Positions 15,383 to 23,088 of a stretch of DNA of 55,304 nucleotides are shown piece by piece. This DNA is from Candidatus Vecturithrix granuli (GTDB lineage: Bacteria > Moduliflexota > Moduliflexia > Moduliflexales > Moduliflexaceae): contig DF820463.1 of NCBI GenBank assembly GCA_000739535.1, positions 1,033,956 through 1,089,259 on the forward strand, written 5' to 3'. Both the position numbers and the translations under genes were made by a program. The notes under the pieces were generated by a model that saw nothing but the letters and a program-made list of their open reading frames with translations, was not told the DNA's origin and made no database searches. The first letter of the stretch is position 1. Each line of letters begins with the position of its first letter.

Positions 15383-17020
15383 ATGAGCAAATATAGCAAG
15401 TTGTGGGGAAAAATCCTGATCGTGCTTCTTGTGTTGCTGTGTTTACAGGCGTTGTATGCCGCCGCAGAAAAAGTTCTCTACCTTCCTGCCGACGGGGGTC
15501 TGGATAATTTAGATCCGCGGGTGTTGACATCTACAAGTCACCAACTGATACAATTTGCGATGTTCGAACCGTTAGTGCGTACCCATGCCGGTGATTTGCT
15601 GCCGGGCATGGCAGAATCCTGGGAAATTTCTGAGGATGGAACGATCTACACCTTCCATTTGCGCGACGCCAAATGGTCAGACGGTAAGCCGGTGACGGGC
15701 GGCGACTTTGTGCATGCCTTTGTGCGTATGTTTCAAATCTGTCCGGCCAGCCCTATTTACGATGACATTTACAATGGTGCGCAACTGCGCGCCGGAGAAG
15801 TACCGCCGGAAGAGTTGGGTGTGAAGGCCCCGGATGACAAAACGGTGGTTATCACCCTCAAAAACCCGGCGCCCTATTTTATGGGGTTGATTGCCAGTTC
15901 CTTCGGGGCTCCGGGACGGGAAGACCTGGCAGAGAAATTCGGCGATGGCTACGGTGCGACGGCGGAATCGCTTGCCAGTTGCGGTCCTTTTATTTTGACC
16001 GAATGGAAACATGAAGATATGCTGGTGATGGTGAAAAACCCCGATTACTGGAACGCTGACAAAATCAAACTCGATAAAGTCGTCATTTATGTTCTGCCGG
16101 ATGAACAGGCGCGGCGCAATATGTTCGACAACGGCGAGATTGACTATTACATCCCGCGCAGCGAGGCCGAAGCGGCTGAATATGAAGCCAAAGGTTTGTT
16201 GATACGCTATGTGCGCGGCGGGGTAAGAGATCTGCACATCAATCGCTACGGGCAGAACGATCCAGTCAAAGCGAAGATTTTGAGCAATCCGAATTTTATG
16301 AAAGCGATTTCTTACGCGATTGACCGTAAAGGCTATATTGATAATGTGTTGCAAGGCAACGGCGTACCCGCGACCGTACAGACTCCTCCGGTTCACGCGA
16401 TTTATCCCGGCAAAACCTGGGGGGAAGTCAGCACTAATTACGGTAAATATCATCCGGAAACCGCAGACCTCGCCAAATCCAAAGAATATATGGATAAAGT
16501 ACTCCAGGATATGGGTTATACTTCCGTGGATCAACTTCCTGAGTTCGATTTCTTGACCTCGATGGATCCGGAAGATCCGAAAGACGTGGCCTCGTATCTG
16601 CTCAGCGTATTTTCTGATATGGGCCTGAAAATTAAAGTGAACTACGCTACCGGCAAACAATTTTATAACAATCTGTACGAACCAGCGCTTGCTTATGATT
16701 TCGCCAGAGCCGGGTGGGGTCCAGATTATGACGACCCGCATACGTATATGGGTTATTGGACCTCGGCCTCGACCGATATGGGGGTGACCTTTGATAATGC
16801 AGAGTTTGATGAATTGCTGGATAAGGCCAATAAGGAAACGGATCTGGTCAAGCGAGCGGCGATCCTCAATGAAGCCGAAGCCCTGTTTTCAGACATCGCG
16901 CCTTGTATTCCTATCATGCACTTCAAAGGCGCGATTGCGGTGCAGCCCTGGGTCAAAGGTCTGACAACTGCGATTTCCGGATTGACTATTGATTATATCT
17001 ATGCTGATGTGGAAAAATAA
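15383..17020 (+). CDS. Peptide ABC importer substrate-binding protein (SBP_bac_5, DppA/OppA type)
   Basis: 545 aa, ATG 15383 behind GGAGGAG. Signal peptide of about 25 residues ending ALYAAAEK. Family hallmarks: LDPRVLTSTSHQLIQFAMFEPLV near the start, LLPGMAESWEISEDGTIYTFHLRDAKWSDGKPVTGGDFVHAFVR in two continuous stretches, LASCGPFILTEWKHEDMLVM, and YAIDRKGYIDNVLQG. It is a periplasmic receptor for di- or oligopeptides, feeding the DppBCDF-like genes downstream (18988-22925). A 575-bp repeat-rich gap separates it from the peptidase gene. Confidence 0.93.
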   Translation: MSKYSKLWGKILIVLLVLLCLQALYAAAEKVLYLPADGGLDNLDPRVLTSTSHQLIQFAMFEPLVRTHAGDLLPGMAESWEISEDGTIYTFHLRDAKWSDGKPVTGGDFVHAFVRMFQICPASPIYDDIYNGAQLRAGEVPPEELGVKAPDDKTVVITLKNPAPYFMGLIASSFGAPGREDLAEKFGDGYGATAESLASCGPFILTEWKHEDMLVMVKNPDYWNADKIKLDKVVIYVLPDEQARRNMFDNGEIDYYIPRSEAEAAEYEAKGLLIRYVRGGVRDLHINRYGQNDPVKAKILSNPNFMKAISYAIDRKGYIDNVLQGNGVPATVQTPPVHAIYPGKTWGEVSTNYGKYHPETADLAKSKEYMDKVLQDMGYTSVDQLPEFDFLTSMDPEDPKDVASYLLSVFSDMGLKIKVNYATGKQFYNNLYEPALAYDFARAGWGPDYDDPHTYMGYWTSASTDMGVTFDNAEFDELLDKANKETDLVKRAAILNEAEALFSDIAPCIPIMHFKGAIAVQPWVKGLTTAISGLTIDYIYADVEK

Positions 17021-17113
17021 GGTGCGTGAAGGGGCTGCCGCGACCGAACGGCAGCCCGGAAAACAGTCCGTCTTTCCGGCAAAGCCAGCGGGAGAGCATA
17101 AAGTCTTTAGTTT

Positions 17114-17213
17114 AACGTGAGTTCGGGATAAACTTTTAAGCCCCAACGGGGCGGAATCTGGTAGCCCGAGGTGTCAGCCCTGGGAGGCGTTTTTCTTATC
17201 CCGAACTCACGTT
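17114..17213. repeat. REP-like element with 18-bp perfect inverted ends
   Basis: AACGTGAGTTCGGGATAA at 17114-17131 is exactly inverted at 17196-17213. The inside contains a CCCCAACGGGG hairpin and a CCCGAG...CTGGGAGG segment. This pattern resembles REP/BIME units mobilised by REP-associated tyrosine transposases; no transposase is in the window. Confidence 0.55.
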
Positions 17214-17305
17214 GGTTTAGAATTTTCGTTACTATTTAGACCATCCTTTCGCCGTAGGCTATCTACAACGGCTATACTCATGAAGGTGTAATTTTAGTTT
17301 TTTTT

Positions 17306-17383
17306 CACCGCAGAGAACACAGAGTCACGCAGAGGATCTTATAGAAAAATATCCTCTCTGTGACTCTCTGCGGTCTCTGTGGT
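17306..17383. repeat. Inverted repeat of CAGAGA-type words
   Basis: Arms CACCGCAGAGAACACAGAGT... (17306-17336) and its inverted copy (17352-17383). It is part of the 17021-17595 gap, which holds only repeats. Also here: 17499-17531, a 33-bp unit beginning TTGCTACAATACTC, present again at 26371-26403. Confidence 0.7.
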
Positions 17384-17595
17384 AACATTCATTTTTAAAC
17401 CTTAACGAGTATACATAGAGGATGAAGCGGCATGACATGACGATTTGAGGCTTTTGTGGATCGCCTACGGCGAATTCAGGTGGGCCAGGGCGTCATTTTT
17501 GCTACAATACTCTATCGCCTACGGCGAAAAAGCCTGGTAAATACTTACGATTATTTATAAATTTCGCATTTGTCTGAAGGGTATAGGAGGTAGGC

Positions 17596-18882
17596 ATGTC
17601 TGAAAAAGCGAATATTCGCAACCGAGGAGACCGGGGATTTCCCCAAATACTCCCGGTGCGCGAGCAATCGAACCTGATCACCGAACTGGTGCGCGAGCGT
17701 CTGGATACGGTTCTGCCGGTAGCCATGAAGGAAGCTGGTCTGGATATGTGGATGATCCTCTGTCAGGAAGATGATCTCGATCCGGTGTACAAAACCATGA
17801 TCCCCATGGATTGCTGGTGTCCTATTTTACAGATGTTGATTTTTGTTGACGAAGGGGATGGGAAAATAGCACGCTATAGCGTTTCTGGCACCGATACGAA
17901 GGATTTATATGAAAGGCCGTACATCGGCCAGTTGGAAGAAAAACAGTGGCCGGTGCTGTTGGACCTGGTGAACAAACGCGATCCCATGACCATTGGCGTA
18001 AATATCGGTTCTGTCAAATGGGCTGGCGGCGGGCTGACCCACAACCTTTACCGGCAATTGCAGGAAAAACTCCCTGAGAAATATGCACAACGCCTGGTAT
18101 CCGCCGAAAAAGCCGCCGCCCGCTGGGGCGCGACGTTGACGAACCGAGAAATCGAACTCTTCCGGCACGCGGTCGCCATTGCCCACGCCATCATCGCCGA
18201 TTGCTTCAGCCGCATGACCATTACCCCCGGTGTAACCACCATTGATGATCTGGTCTGGTTCTACTGGCAGCGAGCGGTCGATTTGGGATTGGAGCCATCT
18301 TTCAGGCCGTATTTTAAGATCATTCGCAGTAATGAAGTCACTCAATTTTACGGCGAAGACGACAGAGTATTCCGGCCAGGGGACGTGCTTCACTGCGACG
18401 TGGGCATTAAGTACCTTAGACTGAATTCGGATAACCAACATCTGGCCTACATTCTGAAGCCAGGGGAATCCGACGCACCGACCGGACTCAGAGCGTTGAT
18501 GGCGCAAACCAACCGCTTGCAGGATATTTTCATGGATGAATTCCGCGTGGGAATTTCGGGCAATGAGCTTCAGCAAAACATTCTGAAGCGAGCACGGCAG
18601 GAAGGCGTGGGCGCTCCTAAAGTTTATTCCCATTCCCTTGGGCTGTTCTTGCACCAGCCCGGTCCTCTAATCGGCCTGCCCTGGGAACAGGAAAATCCTC
18701 TGCCTCGCGGCGAAATGTTGATGGAATACAACTACGCCTTTACCATGGAACTCAGCAGCGAAGGCACAGTGCCGGAGTGGAACAACCAGACCGTCAGATT
18801 CGGCATGGAAGAACCCGTGGTGTTCACCCCCGAAGGCTGCCGTACCTTAAATGGCCGCCAAACGGAATTTTATTTGATTTAA
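17596..18882 (+). CDS. M24-family metallopeptidase (Xaa-Pro aminopeptidase/prolidase-like)
   Basis: 428 aa, ATG 17596 behind GGAGGT. N-terminal creatinase-type domain, C-terminal pita-bread domain. The metal-ligand series can be followed: Asp in HCDVGIKY, Asp in NSDNQHLAY, His in YSHSLGLFLHQ, Glu in FTMELSS, Glu in GMEEPVVFTPEG. No signal peptide, so it is cytoplasmic. It sits between the peptide-binding protein and the permease genes of a dipeptide importer, so it probably cleaves imported peptides with proline or related N-substituted substrates. Confidence 0.85.
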   Translation: MSEKANIRNRGDRGFPQILPVREQSNLITELVRERLDTVLPVAMKEAGLDMWMILCQEDDLDPVYKTMIPMDCWCPILQMLIFVDEGDGKIARYSVSGTDTKDLYERPYIGQLEEKQWPVLLDLVNKRDPMTIGVNIGSVKWAGGGLTHNLYRQLQEKLPEKYAQRLVSAEKAAARWGATLTNREIELFRHAVAIAHAIIADCFSRMTITPGVTTIDDLVWFYWQRAVDLGLEPSFRPYFKIIRSNEVTQFYGEDDRVFRPGDVLHCDVGIKYLRLNSDNQHLAYILKPGESDAPTGLRALMAQTNRLQDIFMDEFRVGISGNELQQNILKRARQEGVGAPKVYSHSLGLFLHQPGPLIGLPWEQENPLPRGEMLMEYNYAFTMELSSEGTVPEWNNQTVRFGMEEPVVFTPEGCRTLNGRQTEFYLI

Positions 18883-18909
18883 GACGTGATGTGTAACTTT
18901 CTGCTCCAA

Positions 18910-18951
18910 GAACCCACCCCTTACCCTTCCTGGGAGGGGTGAGGGGTGGGT
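18910..18951. repeat. C-rich/G-rich inverted repeat, family F
   Basis: CCACCCCTTACCCTTCCTGG followed by its inverted partner GAGGGGTGAGGGGTGGG, between the peptidase and DppB-like genes. Further members lie near 35690-35790, 49955-50110 and 50825-51020, and half-elements lie inside the methyltransferase at the window end. Confidence 0.65.
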
Positions 18952-18987
18952 AAGTTCGACTTCAAAGAAGTAAGGAAATGCAGAATC

Positions 18988-19908
18988 ATGATACGGTATA
19001 TTTTGAACCGGGTGCTGAGCGCATTGTTGACCATGTTTGTGCTGGCGACCGCGACTTTTTTTCTGCTGCGGCTTGTTCCGGGCGATCCCTTTGCCGGCCC
19101 CAAAGTCACGCCGGAAGTGAAAGAACGCTTACGCATTCATTACGGACTTGATAAACCCCTGCCTGAACAATATGTGATTTATATGGGCAATCTCCTGCGC
19201 GGCGATTTCGGGTATTCCTTAGCAAAACGAGGGCATCACGTGAACACGATCATTAAAGACGCGTTCCCTCAATCCTTAGATTTGGGCATCCGCGCCATGA
19301 TCAGTGCAATTGTTTTCGGAATCTTTTTCGGAATTGTTGCTGCGTTATACCGGGGAAAACCGCTGGATTATTTCACTGTGATTTTGGTGCTGGTGGGGAT
19401 TTCAGTGCCGAGTTTTGTGGTGGCCGGACTGTTGCAGTTTTTTTTCGGCGTGTATTTGAAAATTCTGCCGGTCGCCCGCTACGAGTCTTTCCGGCATACG
19501 CTGATGCCAGCTTTTGCATTGAGTCTGGGCACCATGGCCACGCTGGCCCGCTATATGCGCGCCAGTATGCTAGAAATAGTGAACGCCGACTATATTAAGA
19601 CCGCGAAGGCCAAAGGGCTGCGAAAATATCAGATTGTCATCCGTCACCAGATCCGCAATGCCTTGTTTCCGATTCTGACGATTCTTGGGCCGGCAATTGC
19701 CATGGTATTGACCGGTTCGTTTATTATCGAATCCATCTTCGCCATTCCCGGCCTGGGGCGGCACTACGTGCTGGCGATGCAAAACCTGGATTATACGCTG
19801 GTCATGGGATTGACGTTATTTTTCGGCTTCTTTTTGATTGCGATGAATTTGCTGGTTGACTTTGCTTATGGAATTATCGATCCGCGTGTCCGTCATACGA
19901 AGAAGTAA
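18988..19908 (+). CDS. Peptide ABC importer permease (DppB type)
   Basis: 306 aa from ATG 18988 with TAAGGA 11 nt upstream; a GTG at 18946 in frame would add 14 unlikely residues. N-terminus RYILNRVLSALLTMF and RLVPGDPF are typical of DppB. The EAA loop region YIKTAKAKGLRKYQIVIRHQ contacts the ATPases, and ALFPILTILGPAIAMVLTGS and IESIFAIPGLG follow. Five to six membrane segments. It pairs with the next gene to form the membrane channel. Confidence 0.93.
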   Translation: MIRYILNRVLSALLTMFVLATATFFLLRLVPGDPFAGPKVTPEVKERLRIHYGLDKPLPEQYVIYMGNLLRGDFGYSLAKRGHHVNTIIKDAFPQSLDLGIRAMISAIVFGIFFGIVAALYRGKPLDYFTVILVLVGISVPSFVVAGLLQFFFGVYLKILPVARYESFRHTLMPAFALSLGTMATLARYMRASMLEIVNADYIKTAKAKGLRKYQIVIRHQIRNALFPILTILGPAIAMVLTGSFIIESIFAIPGLGRHYVLAMQNLDYTLVMGLTLFFGFFLIAMNLLVDFAYGIIDPRVRHTKK

Positions 19909-19917
19909 GGGAATTGT

Positions 19918-19980
19918 ACCTGTCTCGACTACGCTCGACATACGGCGCGGTGGCCTGAGCGACAGTCGAAGGGTCGAAGT
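19918..19980. repeat. TCTCGACTACGCTCGAC-type repeat
   Basis: Short intergenic inverted-repeat element between the two permease genes, related in sequence to the TCGACTTCGCTCGA element at 50007-50054. Confidence 0.5.
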
Positions 19981-20000
19981 GTGCGAGTTTTTTCTGAGAA

Positions 20001-20930
20001 ATGAGAGCTATTATGGGTGAATTTGAACAACAATTATTTATTCCTCTTGATCGGTCGGAAAAAGCCGGATTGAGGACAGAGACGGAAACGATTGCCTTTT
20101 GGAGCGATGTGTGGCGGCGTTTTCGCAAAAATATTCCTGCGTTAATCGGGATTGTCATTCTTCTTCTTTTTGTCATTTTCGCGCTGATTGGCCCGGCGCT
20201 GACGCCCTATCGCTACGATAAAGTTGATCTATTAAGCACGTATCAACCTCCCAGCCGCACACACTGGTTCGGCACTGACGCCCTGGGGCGTGATATCTGG
20301 TGCCGTATCTGGATCGGTGCACGGGTCTCGCTGTTTATCGGGATTGTTTCCGCGCTCAGCCAGATGGTGATCGGCACGATCATCGGTTCGATTTCCGGCT
20401 TATACGGCGGCAAGGTGGACATGTTTATTATGCGTTTTGTGGACATCCTGATCGCGATCCCCTTTCTTATCTGGGTCAGTCTGTTCATGTTAGTGCTAGA
20501 ACCGGGCATTCAGTCCATCATCCTCGCATTTTCTCTCACTCAATGGAATGGCATGGCGCGTCTGGTGCGCGGCGAAGTCCTGCGCCTGAAAGAAACCGAA
20601 TTTGTCATCGCCTCCAAAAACATGGGCGCATCCACCTGGCGATTGATCCGAAAACATTTTTTTCCGAATGTGCTGCCGGTGGTGATTGTATCTGTCACGT
20701 TTCAGGTGACGAATGCGATCTTCGGCGAGGCCTTTTTAAGTTATATCGGCCTCGGCATCCAGCCGCCGATGACATCGTGGGGCAAGCTGGTGGCCTCCGG
20801 CATCGCTGAGATGCGGAATTTTCCCTATATGCTGTTTATTCCGGCGATCTTCATCAGTTTGACCATGTTATCCTTACAATTAATCGGCGACGGCCTGCGC
20901 GACGCGACAGACCCGAAACTGCGGCAATAG
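20001..20930 (+). CDS. Peptide ABC importer permease (DppC type)
   Basis: 309 aa; ATG 20013 is an equally good start, with a GAGAG just before it. A long cytoplasmic N-terminus precedes the first membrane segment (PALIGIVILLLFVIFALIGP), then HWFGTDALGRDIWCRIW, a DppC hallmark, EAA loop FVIASKNMGASTWRLIRKHF, and FLSYIGLGIQPPMTSWGKL. It heterodimerises with the DppB-like protein. Confidence 0.93.
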   Translation: MRAIMGEFEQQLFIPLDRSEKAGLRTETETIAFWSDVWRRFRKNIPALIGIVILLLFVIFALIGPALTPYRYDKVDLLSTYQPPSRTHWFGTDALGRDIWCRIWIGARVSLFIGIVSALSQMVIGTIIGSISGLYGGKVDMFIMRFVDILIAIPFLIWVSLFMLVLEPGIQSIILAFSLTQWNGMARLVRGEVLRLKETEFVIASKNMGASTWRLIRKHFFPNVLPVVIVSVTFQVTNAIFGEAFLSYIGLGIQPPMTSWGKLVASGIAEMRNFPYMLFIPAIFISLTMLSLQLIGDGLRDATDPKLRQ

Positions 20931-20943
20931 CGGAGTTTTCTCC

Positions 20944-21972
20944 ATGAACAAGGAAAAGTTATTGGATGTCAGAAACCTCACCATCTCGTTTCATACCTAC
21001 GCCGGCGAAGTGGCGGCGATCCGTAATGTGGATTTTCATTTATACAAAGGGGAAGTGATTGCGATTGTCGGCGAATCGGGCAGCGGGAAAAGCGTCTCGA
21101 CTCAGGCCATTCTGGGGCTGACGCCCATTCCTCCTGGGGAAATTAAAAGCGGAGAAATCTATTTTAAATGCGAAGATTTACTGAAATACGATGAACGCGC
21201 TATGAGTAAAATCTGCGGTTCCCGGATTTCGATGATTTTTCAGGATCCGATGACCTCCTTGAATCCTACGATGACGGTCGGAACGCAAATCCGAGAAGTG
21301 CTCCACCAACATACCAACCTCAGCCGGCGGGCAAGCAAAGAACGAGCAATTGAACTGATGAAATTGGTCGGCATCCCGGATCCGGAGACCCGGATTCATC
21401 AATATCCGCACCAGTTTTCCGGCGGGATGCGGCAGCGGGTGATGATTGCGATTGCCATGGCGAATCGCCCGGAAATCCTGATTGCCGATGAGCCGACGAC
21501 CGCGCTGGATGTGACGATTCAATCGCAGATCTTCCGCCTGATCAAAGAACTTAGAACCCAATTTGGAACCGCCATTATTTTGATTACCCACGATTTAGGT
21601 GTTGTGGCCGGCACGGCCGATCGGGTTGTGGTAATGTACGCCGGGAAAGTCATGGAAGAAGGCGCAACAGACCAGATCTACTATAACCCGCGCCATCCTT
21701 ATACGGCTGGCTTGTTGAAATCCGTGCCGAGTCTGGCAAATCATGAAGACCAAAAACTGCGAACCATTGACGGTGTACCGCCCTTTCTGTTAAATATCCC
21801 CCCGGGCTGCCCCTTTGTTGACCGCTGTGATTACGCGCTGCGGATCTGCAAGGAACAGGAACCGCCGTATTACTACTATGGCGCAAACAGCCGGGTGTTC
21901 TGCTGGTTATACCATGAGCAAGTCGCCGAACAATTGCAGCGTTTCAAAGAGATTGAGGTCGGAATGCAATGA
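20944..21972 (+). CDS. Peptide ABC importer ATPase (DppD type)
   Basis: 342 aa. Walker A GESGSGKS near residue 40, [10 protein letters not shown], signature [15 protein letters not shown], Walker [15 protein letters not shown], switch ITHDLGVVA. The C-terminal oligopeptide/dipeptide ABC extension has the cysteine pattern [14 protein letters not shown] and a final CWLY. In this family that segment often holds a [4Fe-4S] cluster. Its last 4 bp overlap the start of the next gene, so the two are co-translated. Confidence 0.95.
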   Translation: MNKEKLLDVRNLTISFHTYAGEVAAIRNVDFHLYKGEVIAIVGESGSGKSVSTQAILGLTPIPPGEIKSGEIYFKCEDLLKYDERAMSKICGSRISMIFQDPMTSLNPTMTVGTQIREVLHQHTNLSRRASKERAIELMKLVGIPDPETRIHQYPHQFSGGMRQRVMIAIAMANRPEILIADEPTTALDVTIQSQIFRLIKELRTQFGTAIILITHDLGVVAGTADRVVVMYAGKVMEEGATDQIYYNPRHPYTAGLLKSVPSLANHEDQKLRTIDGVPPFLLNIPPGCPFVDRCDYALRICKEQEPPYYYYGANSRVFCWLYHEQVAEQLQRFKEIEVGMQ

Positions 21973-22925
21973 ATGCCAAAATCCTCGAGTTAAAGCAGGT
22001 CAAAAAATATTTTCACTTCTCGCGGCACAGAGTATTAAAGGCCGTGGATAATATCAATATTGACATTTACAGCGGCGAAACCTTTGGACTGGTCGGTGAA
22101 TCCGGCTGCGGGAAATCCACCTTAGGCCGCACGATTAAAGGCATTTACACGCCTACCGCCGGACAGGTGATTTTCAATGGCCAGGATGTTGCGCAGATGA
22201 ATAAAAGGGAGCAAAAAACCTATATGCGCAACGTGCAGATGATCTTTCAGGATCCCTATTCCTCGTTAAACCCCAGAATGACGGTCAAGGAGTTGATCAG
22301 CGAGGGGTTGGAAATCCATAAGTTGGGAACCCGAGTGGAACGCGAGCGCAAAGTTTTTGAAATCCTGGATCTCGTCGGTTTGAATCCGGAATACGTGACC
22401 CGCTTCGCCCATGAATTCTCAGGGGGCCAGCGCCAGCGCCTGGCTATCGCCCGCGCCCTGGCTGTGGAGCCGAAGTTTATTGTCTGCGATGAACCGATTT
22501 CGGCCCTGGATGTTTCGATTCAGGGGCAAATTGTCAATCTCATGAAAGACCTGCAAAAGCAATTCGGCCTGACCTATTTGTTTATTGCGCACGATTTGTC
22601 CATGGTGAAATATATCAGCGACCGCGTCGGAGTCATGTATTTAGGCCGGCTGGTAGAATTAGCGCGTAAACAAGAGTTGTTCGACAATCCGAAGCATCCC
22701 TATACGCAAGCCCTGCTCTCCTGCATCCCAATCCCCAATCCGCGCATCGAACGCCAACGCAAAGAAATCCCGATTGAAGGCGAAATCCCCAGCCCCTTCG
22801 AGCAAATCGTCGGCTGCAGCTTCAAAACCCGCTGCCCCTACGCCGTGCCCGCCTGTGATGACATGGAATACAACTTAATCAACACCGGCAACGAACATTT
22901 TGTGATGTGTACAAAATTTCAGTAA
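21969..22925 (+). CDS. Peptide ABC importer ATPase (DppF type)
   Basis: 318 aa, ATGA overlap with the DppD-like gene. Walker A GESGCGKST, FQDPYSSLNPRMTV, signature FSGGQRQRLAIARAL, Walker B FIVCDEPISALDVSIQ, and the C-terminal CSFKTRCPYAVPAC motif. It is the second nucleotide-binding subunit of the importer and closes the operon. Confidence 0.95.
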   Translation: MNAKILELKQVKKYFHFSRHRVLKAVDNINIDIYSGETFGLVGESGCGKSTLGRTIKGIYTPTAGQVIFNGQDVAQMNKREQKTYMRNVQMIFQDPYSSLNPRMTVKELISEGLEIHKLGTRVERERKVFEILDLVGLNPEYVTRFAHEFSGGQRQRLAIARALAVEPKFIVCDEPISALDVSIQGQIVNLMKDLQKQFGLTYLFIAHDLSMVKYISDRVGVMYLGRLVELARKQELFDNPKHPYTQALLSCIPIPNPRIERQRKEIPIEGEIPSPFEQIVGCSFKTRCPYAVPACDDMEYNLINTGNEHFVMCTKFQ

Positions 22926-23088
22926 TCCGGGAATGTCAAAAATGGTGATAAGCAGAAAAGAGAAACGATGGGAAAAGGGATAAGCAAAAATTGAGGCGGG
23001 AAGTCTCATAAGCGCAAAGTGGCCGTTGCATCGAGCATTTCAATTATTAAAAAATTAATGAAACTGTACATTGAGTTTGGCATGTAGT
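22926..23088. other. Gap after the peptide operon
   Basis: Convergent gap. Plus strand around 23014-23090 reads as an open fragment (VAVASSISIIKKLMK...) ending at a stop, without a start or full-length match I recognise. It could be a gene remnant. No strong terminator apart from the hairpin at 23099-23132 inside the next gene. Confidence 0.3.

Noticed and set aside
17488-17503. Possible second sigma-54-like element (GG-N10-GC, TTTTTGCT) upstream of the M24 peptidase
   Set aside because: The -24 half matches poorly, and most of the -12 half belongs to an interspersed repeat that also occurs at 26371.
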